A stretch of DNA of 64,000 nt from Cetobacterium sp. 2A (GCF_014250685.1 NZ_JACFAJ010000006.1:372001-436000); one strand, 5' to 3'; numbered from the stretch's first letter, positions 7,991-17,050 are shown. Numbers and translations: made by a program. The notes: generated by a model from the letters alone, not told the origin.

Positions 7991-8827
7991 TTATAAATTT
8001 TCATCTAAATAGCTATTAATCAAGGCCAATCTCTCATTCCCTTTGTTTCCAATTTTACGACTTAAATCAGTTAGAAAATATTCTAGAAGAGCTTGAGTTG
8101 CAACCATGGAGTTAAAATAACTGATTCCTGATATATTAATAAATAAAGTTATATCCGAATCTTTTATTACGGGTGATGTCGCTTTATCTGTTAAAACTAT
8201 TATTTTAGCTTTAGCTTTTTTAGCTATTTTTATAAGTAAATTATAAGTTTTAGAGTATTTTGGATAAGCGACAATAAATAGACAATCACCTTCTTTAATA
8301 TCCACTATATCTTTTAGTAATTCAGAACTATTTCTAGAGTAAGTTTTCACTCCTTCCATCACAAACCCTAGTCTCAATCCAAAAAATGCTGCAAATCCAG
8401 AAGTACTTTTAAAACCTATGACATACTTCTTTTGAGATTGCAATAAAACTTCTGAAACTGTATTTAAGCTCTCTATTGAATTCTTTGAAAAAGTTTCTGA
8501 TATATTACTCTCTATATTATCCAAAAAAATATCCATCATCTTTTCCGATTCCAGTAAAAGCTTATTTCTATTTAATTTTTCATTTGGCGTTATAATTTTA
8601 TTGCTTATATTTTCTTTCAAAGAATCTTTAAATTCTGTAAAGTTTTCAAATCCTAACGATTTTACAAATCTTATTATTGATGTATCACTAACTTTTAATT
8701 CAGCGGCAATATCTCTTGATGTCATAAAATATAATTTGCTTTCTTTTTCTTGAAAATAATCAGCTATTAACTTTTCTGTTTTGGTTAATTTACTAGTCTT
8801 TATTCTATTTTTTAAAGACTCTAACAT
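7991..8827 (-). CDS. MurR/RpiR-family transcriptional regulator
   Basis: A 278-residue regulator. Residues ~1-75 form the RpiR helix-turn-helix (LTKTEKLIADYFQE ... MTSRDIAAELKVSDTSIIRFVKSLGF) and residues ~110-250 a SIS sugar-isomerase domain (YVIGFKSTSG ... CLFIVAYPKYSKT ... IIVLTDKATSP). RpiR proteins sense phosphosugars, aminosugars or other metabolites. It is divergent from yfcC and the M20 amidohydrolase across 223 bp and probably controls them. The ligand cannot be read from the sequence. Its Shine-Dalgarno is AGGGGGAAT. Confidence 0.88.
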   Translation of the reverse strand: MLESLKNRIKTSKLTKTEKLIADYFQEKESKLYFMTSRDIAAELKVSDTSIIRFVKSLGFENFTEFKDSLKENISNKIITPNEKLNRNKLLLESEKMMDIFLDNIESNISETFSKNSIESLNTVSEVLLQSQKKYVIGFKSTSGFAAFFGLRLGFVMEGVKTYSRNSSELLKDIVDIKEGDCLFIVAYPKYSKTYNLLIKIAKKAKAKIIVLTDKATSPVIKDSDITLFINISGISYFNSMVATQALLEYFLTDLSRKIGNKGNERLALINSYLDENL

Positions 8828-8947
8828 ATCTATTCCCCCTAATTTTTATTAGCTATAGCTTATCATGTTTAGCCGTTTTTCTACAATAAATATAAACAAT
8901 TATTATGACCTCTGTTTTTTATAGAACATTTTTTACCGAAAAAGAGC

Positions 8948-8976
8948 TTGACAATTTATTATAGGTCATGTATATT
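8948..8976 (+). promoter_or_regulatory. yfcC-amidohydrolase promoter
   Basis: TTGACA (8948-8953), 17-bp spacer, TATATT (8971-8976). A start near 8983 gives a 68-nt leader that contains the inverted repeat at 8994-9027. Confidence 0.82.
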
Positions 8977-8993
8977 TTATTCTGTAAAGAATA

Positions 8994-9027
8994 TTAATAA
9001 ACATTTTATTTCGAAAATGTTTATTAA
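8994..9027 (+). promoter_or_regulatory. 14-bp inverted repeat in the yfcC leader
   Basis: TTAATAAACATTTT (8994-9007) and its perfect reverse complement (9014-9027) flank a 6-nt centre. It lies just downstream of the promoter and ahead of the yfcC ribosome site. It may be the operator of the divergent RpiR-type regulator or an RNA hairpin near the 5' end; there is no U-tract, so it is not an intrinsic terminator. Confidence 0.65.
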
Positions 9028-9050
9028 GAAATAAAATTTAAGGGGGAATT

Positions 9051-10472
9051 ATGCAAACTACAGAAAAAATCAAAGTTGTATCAAAGAAAAAATTCGATTT
9101 TCCACATACCTATGTAATCATTTTTGGTTTAATATTATTTGCTACATTATTAACATGGATTGTTCCAGCTGGAAGTTTTCCAAGAATTAAGGATGCTGTT
9201 ACTGGAAAAACTGTAATAGTAGCTGATCAATTTAGCTTTATTAAAAATACTCCAGTTAGTATAATGGATGTACCATTAAAAGTCGTTAGTGGTTTAAATA
9301 AGTCTAGCAGTATTATTTTTCTTATTTTAATCGTTGGGGGAGCTTTCCATGTAATTTTAAAAACTGGAATGTTCCAGGCTTTAACAACTAAAGTTACCAA
9401 ATTCTTTGCTAATAAAGAGGAACTAATAATTCCTGCCTTCACTTCTATTTTCGCACTGGCATGTATGACTATGGGGGTTAATACTTTTATAGGTTTTGCT
9501 CCTGTAGCTATTATGCTAGCGAGATCAATGGGATATGACGCCATCGTCGGTGTTTCTATGGTTATTCTTGGTGGTGCCATTGGATTTAGTACTGGAACTT
9601 TTAATCCCTTCACAACCGGTGTTGCACAAGCTCTTGCTGGATTACCACTATTCTCAGGATTAGGATATAGAATATTCTGTTTTGCAGTTTATTTAATAGT
9701 TACAAATATCTATATAATAAAATATGCAAAAAAAGTTAAAAAGAATCCTGAATTAAGTGTTGTTTATGAATTAGAACAACAGGAAAACGATTTCAAAAAA
9801 GATGAAAACGCTTTCCCTGAAATACAAAAGAAACATTATCTTGTTCTTGCAATCGTTTTAGTTCTATTTGGACTTCTAGTTTACGGAGGAGCCAACTGGC
9901 ATTGGGGGCTTAATGAAAGTGCTGCTGTCTTCATTTGGATGGGAATTTTAGGTGGACTTGCTTATGGATTTACTCCAAGCACAATTGCTAAAGAGTTTGT
10001 TTCAGGTGCTAAAGGACTTATCTTCGGTGCTCTAATAATAGGTCTTGCAAGAACTATCTCTATCATATTAGATGATGGTAAGATTTTAGATACAGCTGTT
10101 TACTACCTAGGAAATGGTCTTGCTGCTCTACCTCAAGTTTTACAATCAATAGGTATGTTCTTAATGCAACTATTTATAAACGGACTTGTTACTTCTGGAA
10201 GTGGTCAAGCTGCTGTAACTATGCCTATCATGCTTCCTGTTGCTGATATGATTGGTATGACTAGACAAACTGCTGTTCTTGCATTCAACTTCGGAGATGG
10301 ATTAAGTAACTATGTCCTTCCAACTTCATCTGCACTTATGGGATTCCTTGCCATAGCAAATATCTCATATGAAGATTGGATGAAGTATATGGGGAAACTA
10401 TTTGGAATATGGGTAGTAACAGGTGCCATATTAATCATAATCGCAAACATGATAGGATACGGTCCTTTCTAA
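9051..10472 (+). CDS. yfcC: YfcC/DcuC-type membrane transporter
   Basis: A 473-residue polytopic protein of the YfcC/DcuC superfamily, which includes C4-dicarboxylate carriers and arginine/ornithine or peptide-linked antiporters. Landmarks are FDFPHTYVIIFGLILFATLLTWIVPAG at the N-terminus, VGGAFHVILKTGMF, GVNTFIGFAPVAIMLARSMGYD, TGTFNPFTTGVAQALAGLP, and NGLVTSGSGQAAVTMPIMLPVAD near the C-terminus. It starts at ATG 9051 behind AAGGGGGAATT. The M20 amidohydrolase begins 19 bp downstream, so the pair probably imports and then hydrolyses an acylated amino acid or small peptide. The substrate itself is not determinable here. Confidence 0.87.
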   Translation: MQTTEKIKVVSKKKFDFPHTYVIIFGLILFATLLTWIVPAGSFPRIKDAVTGKTVIVADQFSFIKNTPVSIMDVPLKVVSGLNKSSSIIFLILIVGGAFHVILKTGMFQALTTKVTKFFANKEELIIPAFTSIFALACMTMGVNTFIGFAPVAIMLARSMGYDAIVGVSMVILGGAIGFSTGTFNPFTTGVAQALAGLPLFSGLGYRIFCFAVYLIVTNIYIIKYAKKVKKNPELSVVYELEQQENDFKKDENAFPEIQKKHYLVLAIVLVLFGLLVYGGANWHWGLNESAAVFIWMGILGGLAYGFTPSTIAKEFVSGAKGLIFGALIIGLARTISIILDDGKILDTAVYYLGNGLAALPQVLQSIGMFLMQLFINGLVTSGSGQAAVTMPIMLPVADMIGMTRQTAVLAFNFGDGLSNYVLPTSSALMGFLAIANISYEDWMKYMGKLFGIWVVTGAILIIIANMIGYGPF

Positions 10473-10491
10473 AAAACAAAAGGAGCTTTCA

Positions 10492-11667
10492 ATGAAAAAA
10501 CAAATTTTTAATTATATCGATTCAATAAGTAAAATTCTGACAACACATTCTGATTATATATTTGATAATCCTGAAATTGGTTTAGAGGAATACAAAAGTT
10601 CAGAGTTATTAACTTCATATTTATCAGAAAATGGTTTTCAGATTGAAAAAGGAATAGGGGGATACGAAACTGCGTTCAAAGCAACTTTTGAATGCGGGGA
10701 AAATGGTCCTTCAATCGGACTACTTTGCGAATATGATGCAATAGAAAATATGGGTCACGCTTGTGGCCATCATATGCAAGGTCCTTCAATTGTTGGTGCT
10801 GCCTTAGCAATAAAAAATACTATCAACAACACACCTTATAAACTTGTAGTTTATGGAACACCTGCAGAGGAAACTATAGGTGGTAAAATAAAAATGATTG
10901 AAAATGGTTGTTTTAAAGATATCGATGTAGCTCTTATGATGCATGGATCTCCAACAACTACAACTGATATAAAATCACTGGCAATGTCTAACTTTACAGT
11001 GACTTTCCATGGGACTAGTGCACATGCTGCACTGGCTCCAGAAAAAGGAAGAAGTGCCTTAGATGGTGTTTTACTTTTATTCCAAGGTATAGAATTTATG
11101 AGAGAACATATAAAAGAAGACACTAGAATACACTATACAATTAGCAATGCTGGCGGTCCTGCAAATGTTGTTCCAAAACTAGCAGAAGCTAAATTTAGTA
11201 TTCGTTCATATGATAGAGCTTATTTAAATCACGTTATTGAAAGATTTAAAAAAGTTGTTCATGGAGCTTCTTTAATGACTGAAACAGATTATGAGATAAA
11301 AGAAACTAAATCTCTTGATAACAAAATTCCAGTAATCAAATTAAATGATTTACTGATGGAAAACGCTTCACTTATTGGAGCTCCAAAATTATCACCACCT
11401 AGAGAAAAAACTGGTTCTAGTGATTTTGGAAATGTTATGTATCAAGTTCCTGGTTCTTGTATCAGGATAGCTTTTGTTCCAGAAAATGCATCGTCACATT
11501 CAGATGAGTTTTTAAATGCTGGAAAATCTTCTGATGCTCATAACGCTGTAGTTATGGCTGCTAAAATATTAGCAGGTTCATCTTATGATTTAATAACTAA
11601 CTCTGACAATCTTAAAAATATAAAAGAAGAGTTCAAAGTAAATAAATCTAAATCTTTTAAGATATAA
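10492..11667 (+). CDS. M20-family metallo-amidohydrolase (AbgB/HmrA-like)
   Basis: A 391-residue cytoplasmic zinc amidohydrolase. Metal ligands are in GHACGHHMQG (about residue 88) and GTPAEETIGGK (about residue 124), and the MMHGS block supplies another His. The middle region FTVTFHGTSAHAALAPEKGRSALDG is the M20 dimerisation domain. The family hydrolyses N-acyl amino acids, dipeptides or folate-derived conjugates. It is co-transcribed with the transporter yfcC and divergent from an RpiR-type regulator. The terminator directly follows the stop codon. Exact substrate unknown. Confidence 0.88.
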   Translation: MKKQIFNYIDSISKILTTHSDYIFDNPEIGLEEYKSSELLTSYLSENGFQIEKGIGGYETAFKATFECGENGPSIGLLCEYDAIENMGHACGHHMQGPSIVGAALAIKNTINNTPYKLVVYGTPAEETIGGKIKMIENGCFKDIDVALMMHGSPTTTTDIKSLAMSNFTVTFHGTSAHAALAPEKGRSALDGVLLLFQGIEFMREHIKEDTRIHYTISNAGGPANVVPKLAEAKFSIRSYDRAYLNHVIERFKKVVHGASLMTETDYEIKETKSLDNKIPVIKLNDLLMENASLIGAPKLSPPREKTGSSDFGNVMYQVPGSCIRIAFVPENASSHSDEFLNAGKSSDAHNAVVMAAKILAGSSYDLITNSDNLKNIKEEFKVNKSKSFKI

Positions 11668-11672
11668 AAAAA

Positions 11673-11706
11673 GGTGGTAATCTCTTTTGAGATTATCACC
11701 TTTTTA
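11673..11706. terminator. Bidirectional terminator between convergent genes
   Basis: A 10-bp stem, GGTGGTAATC (11673-11682) with GATTATCACC (11691-11700), extended by TC/GA, is flanked by A6 on the left and T6 on the right. It can end the yfcC-amidohydrolase transcript on plus and the rubrerythrin transcript on minus. Confidence 0.88.
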
Positions 11707-11717
11707 ATATCTATTTA

Positions 11718-12269
11718 TTATTTTTTTTCGAAGTGTCTTTCTAATAATCCTAAGAATGATCTTCCATGTCTAGCTTCATCTTTAGCCATTTCATGTACTG
11801 TATCGTGTATTGCATCAAATCCTAACATTTTAGCTCTCTTTGCAATTTCAAATTTCCCTGAAGTTGCTCCGTATTCAGCTTCTACTCTTCTTCTTAGGTT
11901 TTCTGCTGTTGAATCAGTTACACATTCTCCTAATAATTCAGCAAATCTTGCAGCATGGTTAGCTTCTTCAAAAGCTATTCTTGTGTAAGCTTCTGCTACT
12001 TCTGGATATCCTTCTCTATCTGCAACTCTTGCCATAGCTAAGTACATTCCAACTTCCATACATTCTCCGTTAAAGTTAGCTCTTAATCCTTCGATGATCT
12101 CTTCATCTCCACAAGCTAATCCTTCTCCAACTTTATGCTCAGAAGCCCATACTCTTTCTGCTGATTCTTCGTAAGCTACGAATTTATCTTTTCCTACTTT
12201 ACAAACTGGACAGATTTCTGCTGAAGCATCTAATATTTCTCCACAAACAATACATTTTACTTTTGCCAT
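11718..12269 (-). CDS. Reverse rubrerythrin (NADH-peroxidase component)
   Basis: A 183-residue non-haem iron protein. The rubredoxin-like CxxC pair (Cys6, Cys9 and Cys20, Cys23) is at the N-terminus and the four-helix diiron domain ([39 protein letters not shown]) follows. This is the reverse of classical rubrerythrin order and matches reverse rubrerythrins of clostridia, which reduce H2O2 and O2 with electrons from rubredoxin. It stands alone with a strong promoter and a PerR-like palindrome just downstream of it, so induction by peroxide is likely. Fits an anaerobe that meets oxygen. Confidence 0.92.
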   Translation of the reverse strand: MAKVKCIVCGEILDASAEICPVCKVGKDKFVAYEESAERVWASEHKVGEGLACGDEEIIEGLRANFNGECMEVGMYLAMARVADREGYPEVAEAYTRIAFEEANHAARFAELLGECVTDSTAENLRRRVEAEYGATSGKFEIAKRAKMLGFDAIHDTVHEMAKDEARHGRSFLGLLERHFEKK

Positions 12270-12336
12270 TTTTTCTTCCTCCGTAAATTCTTAATTTTTT
12301 ATTATTGATTTTTGGTTTGATTTTTGGTTTTCATCA

Positions 12337-12355
12337 ATTTGTAATAATTACAAAT
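12337..12355 (-). promoter_or_regulatory. PerR-like operator
   Basis: A perfect 19-bp palindrome ATTTGTAAT-A-ATTACAAAT. Its core differs from the Per-box consensus TTATAATnATTATAA only at one symmetric position in each half. It lies about 14 bp downstream of the -10 box, where repressor binding would block transcription. PerR control of rubrerythrins is established in clostridia. No perR gene is in this window. Confidence 0.72.
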
Positions 12356-12368
12356 CTGTTATAATATT

Positions 12369-12397
12369 AATATACAGCATTTATTCTATTATGTCAA
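12369..12397 (-). promoter_or_regulatory. Reverse rubrerythrin promoter
   Basis: TTGACA (12392-12397), 17-bp spacer, TATATT (12369-12374) on the minus strand. The expected start near 12362 lies just ahead of the palindrome at 12337-12355. Confidence 0.85.
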
Positions 12398-12416
12398 TAA
12401 TTTTTTTCAAGTTTTT

Positions 12417-13916
12417 TTAATTTTTTCTAAAAGCTAAAGCTTCCATCAAGTGAATCTTATTTATAATTTTACAATTCTCTAAATCAGCTATAGTTCTAGC
12501 TACCTTTAAAACTTTATTAAAAGCTCTCATAGAAAGATTCAAACTTCTAATAGCTCCTCTCATTATCTTTTCAGACTCTGAATCTAAATGGCAATATTTT
12601 TCTAAATCTTTATTACTCATATATCCATTTAGCTTTTCATCACCAAATCTTTCTATTTGAATATCTCTTGCTTTTTTAACTCTTTCTTTTATATCCAAAG
12701 ATTTTTCTCCATTTGATAAATTAATCATCTCTTCTTCTGAGAGCCTTCTAATTTCAATATATAAATCTATTCTATCTATAATTGGTCCTGATAATTTTTT
12801 CGCATATCTTCTTATCTCAAAAGAACTACAGTTACACTTATCATCATCAAATGAAAAACCGCACGGACATGGATTACATGCTGCAACAAAAATAAAATTA
12901 GCTGGAAATTCAACTTTTCCCATACTTCTAGTTATTGAAACCTTCCTCTCCTCCAAAGGCTCTCTCAGACTCTCTATGACATCTTTTGGGAACTCTACAA
13001 ACTCATCCATAAATAATACCCCATTATTGGCTAAACTTATTTCTCCGGGTCTTGGAACCTTTCCACCACCTATTACAGCTGCAGATGTTGTTGTGTGATG
13101 TGGCATTCTAAATGGTCTTTTATTTATTATTGGTTTTGATTCATTTAATCCACCAGATATACTATAAATTTTAGTTGTTTCTATAATTTCTTTTTCATTC
13201 ATTTCAGGAAGTATCGTACTTATTCTTTTTGCTAGCATTGATTTTCCACATCCTGGTGCACCAACCATTATTAAATTATGACCACCTGCTGCTGATATTT
13301 CTATTGCTCTTTTAGCCTTTTCTTGTCCTTTTACATCAGACATATCTATATCAAATACAAAATTTTCTTCCATTTTAGGAACTTTATATTCTTTAACTTT
13401 TTCATTTTGTAAAAAATTCATAACATCTCGTAAATTATCTGCTGGAATTATTTTTATTCCTTCTATTATAGAAGCTTCTTTTAAATTTTCAGTTGGGATA
13501 ACAATTCCTTCATATCCCAGTTCTTTAGCTAGTAAAACACCACTTATAACACCATGACTTCTTCTTATTTTTCCAGTTAAAGATAGTTCTCCTATAAACA
13601 TATATCTGTTTAATATTCCAGTATAATCTTTTACAAGTCTCATTCCAACCATAACCCCAACTGCTATAGGCAAATCAAAATGAGATCCTACTTTTCTCAT
13701 ATTTGCAGGTGTCAAGTTAACCACTATTCTTTTAGGCTCTAAGTTATATCCCATGTTTTTTATTGCAGATCTTATTCTGTCTCTACTCTCAGATATCACA
13801 GTATCACCTAATCCGACTATAGTAAAAATTGGTAATCCATTGGTAATATCTACTTCGACTTCAACTAAAAAAGGTTCAATTCCTAAATAACTAGAGCTTA
13901 GAACTTTAACTAACAT
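12417..13916 (-). CDS. comM: ComM/YifB-family AAA+ ATPase (Mg chelatase-like)
   Basis: A 499-residue protein with the order seen in YifB/ComM: an N-terminal ChlI-like domain (VEVDITNGLPIFTIVGLGD, RIVVNLTPANMRKVGSHFDLPIAVG), an AAA+ core with Walker A GAPGCGKS and Walker B VLFMDEFVEF, a Cys cluster (CNPCPCGF ... CNC) and a C-terminal helical domain (LSMRAFNKVLKVARTIADLE). ComM is a hexameric branch-migration helicase that aids integration of transformed DNA. The start follows AGGAGG. Its only likely partner in the window is comF. Confidence 0.93.
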   Translation of the reverse strand: MLVKVLSSSYLGIEPFLVEVEVDITNGLPIFTIVGLGDTVISESRDRIRSAIKNMGYNLEPKRIVVNLTPANMRKVGSHFDLPIAVGVMVGMRLVKDYTGILNRYMFIGELSLTGKIRRSHGVISGVLLAKELGYEGIVIPTENLKEASIIEGIKIIPADNLRDVMNFLQNEKVKEYKVPKMEENFVFDIDMSDVKGQEKAKRAIEISAAGGHNLIMVGAPGCGKSMLAKRISTILPEMNEKEIIETTKIYSISGGLNESKPIINKRPFRMPHHTTTSAAVIGGGKVPRPGEISLANNGVLFMDEFVEFPKDVIESLREPLEERKVSITRSMGKVEFPANFIFVAACNPCPCGFSFDDDKCNCSSFEIRRYAKKLSGPIIDRIDLYIEIRRLSEEEMINLSNGEKSLDIKERVKKARDIQIERFGDEKLNGYMSNKDLEKYCHLDSESEKIMRGAIRSLNLSMRAFNKVLKVARTIADLENCKIINKIHLMEALAFRKN

Positions 13917-13943
13917 CTACTACACCTCCTAAAATAAGAGAAA

Positions 13944-13989
13944 TAAAAAAAATCCCCTCGAAACAACAATTTGTCATTTCAAAGGGATT
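13944..13989 (-). terminator. Terminator after nusB
   Basis: On the minus strand a 13-bp stem, AATCCCTTTGAAA with TTTCGAGGGGATT (two G-U pairs), is followed by a U-run. It closes the asp23-amaP-DUF2273-nusB transcript before comM. Confidence 0.85.
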
Positions 13990-14026
13990 ATACAATATTA
14001 AAACCTATATCCTATCTTTTAAAAAT

Positions 14027-14431
14027 TTAGTTTCTACTAGATAATACTTTAGCTAGTACACCATTCACGAACTCATGAGATTTCTCATCTCCATATTTCT
14101 TTGCTAATTCAACGGCTTCATTAATTATAATCTCTGCCGGTGTATCTTCAAATAGTATTTCATATGTAGAGACTTTTAATAAAGCCTTCTCTATATTTCC
14201 AACTCTTTCAAAAGTCCATCCACTGATGTTATCCTCAAGTACAGCCATCACTTCATCATTATTTTCTGCCATTCCTTTGGCATATTTAACTATAAATGAT
14301 CTTTCATTTTCATTTAATTGAACTTCTTCTCTAGATAAATAATTCTCTAATACATCTCCTAAAGAATCTTCATTTACCTCAACCTCAAATACTAATTTAA
14401 ACAGTTCTTCTCTTGCTAATCTTCTACTCAT
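14027..14431 (-). CDS. nusB: Transcription antitermination factor NusB
   Basis: A 134-residue all-helical RNA-binding protein. SRRLAREELFKLVFEVE at the N-terminus and the family signature TPAEIIINEAVELAKKYGDEKSHEFVNGVLAKV near the C-terminus are clear. NusB binds boxA RNA with ribosomal protein S10 in rRNA antitermination. The gene follows the DUF2273 gene by 12 bp; asp23-type genes next to nusB are typical of Firmicutes. Confidence 0.94.
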   Translation of the reverse strand: MSRRLAREELFKLVFEVEVNEDSLGDVLENYLSREEVQLNENERSFIVKYAKGMAENNDEVMAVLEDNISGWTFERVGNIEKALLKVSTYEILFEDTPAEIIINEAVELAKKYGDEKSHEFVNGVLAKVLSSRN

Positions 14432-14443
14432 CTTACTTCCTTT

Positions 14444-14653
14444 CTAATCTTTTAATCTATCAATTATTTTCTTCTTTATTTTTTTTGTCACACTTACATC
14501 GCCTAAATTGTATCCGATAAAGCTAACAACAACTATAAACAGAGTCTTCAAAAAACCATACTCAACTAATAGTATAGCAACTACAAGGCCAATTACACAA
14601 CCTAAAAATTTTTTTAAGTTATATATAAATCTTTCTATTAACTCCTCCAACAT
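14444..14653 (-). CDS. DUF2273-family small membrane protein
   Basis: 69 residues with two adjacent hydrophobic segments (about residues 17-31 and 35-49) and a basic tail (VTKKIKKKIIDRLKD). Size, topology and position match the DUF2273 proteins encoded between amaP and nusB in Asp23 clusters. Function unknown; probably part of the membrane assembly that anchors Asp23. Confidence 0.82.
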   Translation of the reverse strand: MLEELIERFIYNLKKFLGCVIGLVVAILLVEYGFLKTLFIVVVSFIGYNLGDVSVTKKIKKKIIDRLKD

Positions 14654-14664
14654 ACCATCACCCT

Positions 14665-15174
14665 CTAAACCATTGAGTCTTTTCTTATCGAAAGTTTAGA
14701 TATCTTAACTTCTACTATATCAACATTTAAATCTAGCTTGTTACGTAACTCCTCTTTTATGCTATTTTGTATAGCTACTGTCTTATCAGCTATATTAGCA
14801 TTTGATAAAATTTCAAGAGTTACCGAAACATAAAACTTGCTTCCTCTTTTTCCACTCTCTATTTTCATAGCCTTTACATCGTGATCACGAGATAAAACTT
14901 CTTTTAATAAATTTCTTACTGAATCCGAAGATATGTTAATAATCCCGTTTTCGTTTTTTATTGTATACCCATCTTTTTTAGAAAAATTTGAAAGCAATTT
15001 TAAAAGAGATATGAAGAAATAAACTAAACATATATTAAGAGCTGTAAATTTAAAGATTAAACTTGTTGTATCTACCTGCACAAAATAACTAGGCATTATT
15101 ATATAACTTATTCCTATAATAGACAAGAGAAATATTCCCACCCACGCTAGAAAAAAAACAACTTTTTTCCACAT
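14665..15174 (-). CDS. amaP: AmaP-type Asp23 membrane anchor
   Basis: 169 residues. Two transmembrane segments (about 5-27 and 42-62) precede a soluble domain (NGIINISSDSVRNLLKEVLS ... ESGKRGSKFYVSVTLEIL ... VDIVEVKISKL) related to the Asp23 fold. AmaP (alkaline shock response membrane anchor protein) tethers Asp23 to the membrane in staphylococci. It is located 11 bp before the DUF2273 gene and downstream of asp23, the family's usual order. Confidence 0.86.
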   Translation of the reverse strand: MWKKVVFFLAWVGIFLLSIIGISYIIMPSYFVQVDTTSLIFKFTALNICLVYFFISLLKLLSNFSKKDGYTIKNENGIINISSDSVRNLLKEVLSRDHDVKAMKIESGKRGSKFYVSVTLEILSNANIADKTVAIQNSIKEELRNKLDLNVDIVEVKISKLSIRKDSMV

Positions 15175-15200
15175 ACTATCACCCTCTAAATGAAAATATT

Positions 15201-15221
15201 AGAGGCGTTTAAAACGCCTCT
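15201..15221 (-). other. Intercistronic hairpin between asp23 and amaP
   Basis: AGAGGCGTTT and AAACGCCTCT form a near-perfect palindrome in the 60-bp gap. On the minus strand it is followed by UAAUAUUUU rather than a clean U-run, so it may be a weak terminator or an RNA-processing hairpin that raises asp23 over amaP. Confidence 0.6.
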
Positions 15222-15234
15222 TTTAATATTCAAA

Positions 15235-15609
15235 CTACATAATCTCTATATCTTCTTGATGATCCTCAACTTCTGTTACTATTTTAACATCTTGAACATA
15301 TACATTTACTTCCACTACTTTTAATCCAGTCATTTGTGTAACTGAATTTAAAACAGCCTTTTGAACATTTTGAGCTATCTGTGATATTGGATATCCATAC
15401 TCAACTATTACAAAGATTTCTATGCTACATTCTTTTTCTCCTACTTCTACTTTAACTCCGTTAGTAGGTCTTCTTTTTCCTAATATTTTGCTAAATTCGT
15501 CTGCTACTCCACCTGCAAGTTTGTAAACTCCTTCTACATCAGCTGCTGTTTTAGCCGCAATTGTTTTTACCACATCATCAGATATTTTTATATTTCCTAA
15601 TTCGTTCAT
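15235..15609 (-). CDS. Asp23/Gls24-family envelope stress protein
   Basis: 124 residues from the chosen ATG at 15607-15609, which follows GGGGGTG by 6 nt; the GTG three codons upstream overlaps that site. GNIKISDDVVKTIAAKTAADVEGV and VKVEVGEKECSIEIFVIVEYGYPISQIAQNVQ are family hallmarks, with a C-terminal VVEVNVYVQDVKI. Asp23 proteins are abundant and membrane-associated through AmaP and respond to envelope stress in Gram-positives. First gene of asp23-amaP-DUF2273-nusB. Confidence 0.92.
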   Translation of the reverse strand: MNELGNIKISDDVVKTIAAKTAADVEGVYKLAGGVADEFSKILGKRRPTNGVKVEVGEKECSIEIFVIVEYGYPISQIAQNVQKAVLNSVTQMTGLKVVEVNVYVQDVKIVTEVEDHQEDIEIM

Positions 15610-15672
15610 AAAATACACCCCCTGATTTATTTATAAGGTTATATCAAATTTTTATCAATTTTCCTGTTAAAT

Positions 15673-17022
15673 TTATTTTTTTTGAGAAAAGTTATCCTCA
15701 ATAAATTTAGTAGTTACCTTACCAGCTTTGTAAACTGGATTATCTAAAACTTCTAAATGGAATGGTATTGTAGTATCTATACCTTCAATTATAAAGTCTT
15801 TTAATGCTCTTTTCATTCTAGCAATTGCTTCTTCTCTATTTACACCATGTACTATTAATTTTCCAATCATAGAATCATAATATGGAGAGATTTCATATCC
15901 TTGATATGAATGAGAATCTATTCTAACTCCATTTCCACCTGATGTTATATAAGTCGTTAAAACTCCTGGTGATGGTAAGAAGTTATTATTTGGATCTTCA
16001 GCATTTATTCTACACTCGATAGCATGACCAAATAACATTATGTCATCCTGAGTTATATTTAATTTTTCACCTTCAGCTATTTTTATCTGAAGTTTTATTA
16101 TATCAACACCTGTTACCATTTCAGTAACTGTATGCTCAACTTGCACTCTAGTGTTCATTTCCATGAAATAGAAATTATTACTACTATCAACTAAAAACTC
16201 AAGAGTTCCAGCAGAATCATAATTAATAGCTTTTGCTAATTTAACTGCTGCTTCCCCCATAGCTTTTCTAACTTTCGATGGAAGTCCAAAAGATGGAGCC
16301 TCTTCTATAAGCTTTTGATGTCTACGTTGGATAGAGCAATCTCTTTCTCCTAAATGAATTACATTTCCATATTTATCTCCAAGGATTTGAACTTCAACGT
16401 GTCTTGGATTTTCAACAAACTTCTCTATATATACATCTGGATTTCCAAAAGCAGCATCGGCTTCGTTTTGAGCAGCAATTATACCACTTTCCAACTCGTC
16501 TACAGTTCTAGCCAATCTCATACCTTTTCCACCGCCACCAGCGGTTGCTTTAATCATAACAGGATATCCAATTCTTTCTTCAACTTCTTCTTTAGCTTTT
16601 TCTATACTTGTTACAATTCCTGTTCCATTTGTAAGAGGAACATTATTCTCTATAGCTGTTTTTCTAGCTGTAGCTTTATCTCCCATCTTCTCAATAGCTT
16701 CTGGTCTTGGACCTATAAAAGTTATATTGTGAGTCTCACAGATTCTTGCAAATCTAGCATTTTCTGATAAAAAACCATACCCTGGATGTATAGCATTTGC
16801 ACCAGTAACTTCTGCTGCTGCTATTATATTAGGTATCTTTAAGTACGAATCAGTACTTAGTGGTCCTCCAATACAAATTGCTTCATCTGCCAGCTTAACA
16901 TGTAAACTATCTTTATCTGCCTCAGAGTAAACAGCAACCGTTTGAATTCCAAGCTCACGAGCCGCTCTTATTATTCTTACAGCTATCTCTCCTCTATTGG
17001 CAATAAGTATCTTTTTAAACAT
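15673..17022 (-). CDS. accC: Acetyl-CoA carboxylase, biotin carboxylase subunit
   Basis: ATP-grasp enzyme that carboxylates biotin on BCCP, the first half-reaction of malonyl-CoA synthesis. The 449-residue protein begins [25 protein letters not shown], has the ATP-binding glycine loop [23 protein letters not shown], the catalytic [13 protein letters not shown] block, [18 protein letters not shown], and RINAEDP. Length and order are standard for AccC. It lies 28 bp downstream of accB. Confidence 0.96.
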   Translation of the reverse strand: MFKKILIANRGEIAVRIIRAARELGIQTVAVYSEADKDSLHVKLADEAICIGGPLSTDSYLKIPNIIAAAEVTGANAIHPGYGFLSENARFARICETHNITFIGPRPEAIEKMGDKATARKTAIENNVPLTNGTGIVTSIEKAKEEVEERIGYPVMIKATAGGGGKGMRLARTVDELESGIIAAQNEADAAFGNPDVYIEKFVENPRHVEVQILGDKYGNVIHLGERDCSIQRRHQKLIEEAPSFGLPSKVRKAMGEAAVKLAKAINYDSAGTLEFLVDSSNNFYFMEMNTRVQVEHTVTEMVTGVDIIKLQIKIAEGEKLNITQDDIMLFGHAIECRINAEDPNNNFLPSPGVLTTYITSGGNGVRIDSHSYQGYEISPYYDSMIGKLIVHGVNREEAIARMKRALKDFIIEGIDTTIPFHLEVLDNPVYKAGKVTTKFIEDNFSQKK

Positions 17023-17050
17023 TAATCTTCCTCCCAGTTCATCTAATATT

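Noticed and set aside
11674..11988. Plus-strand open frame opposite the rubrerythrin gene
   Set aside because: It starts in the terminator stem and mirrors a well-conserved gene on the other strand.
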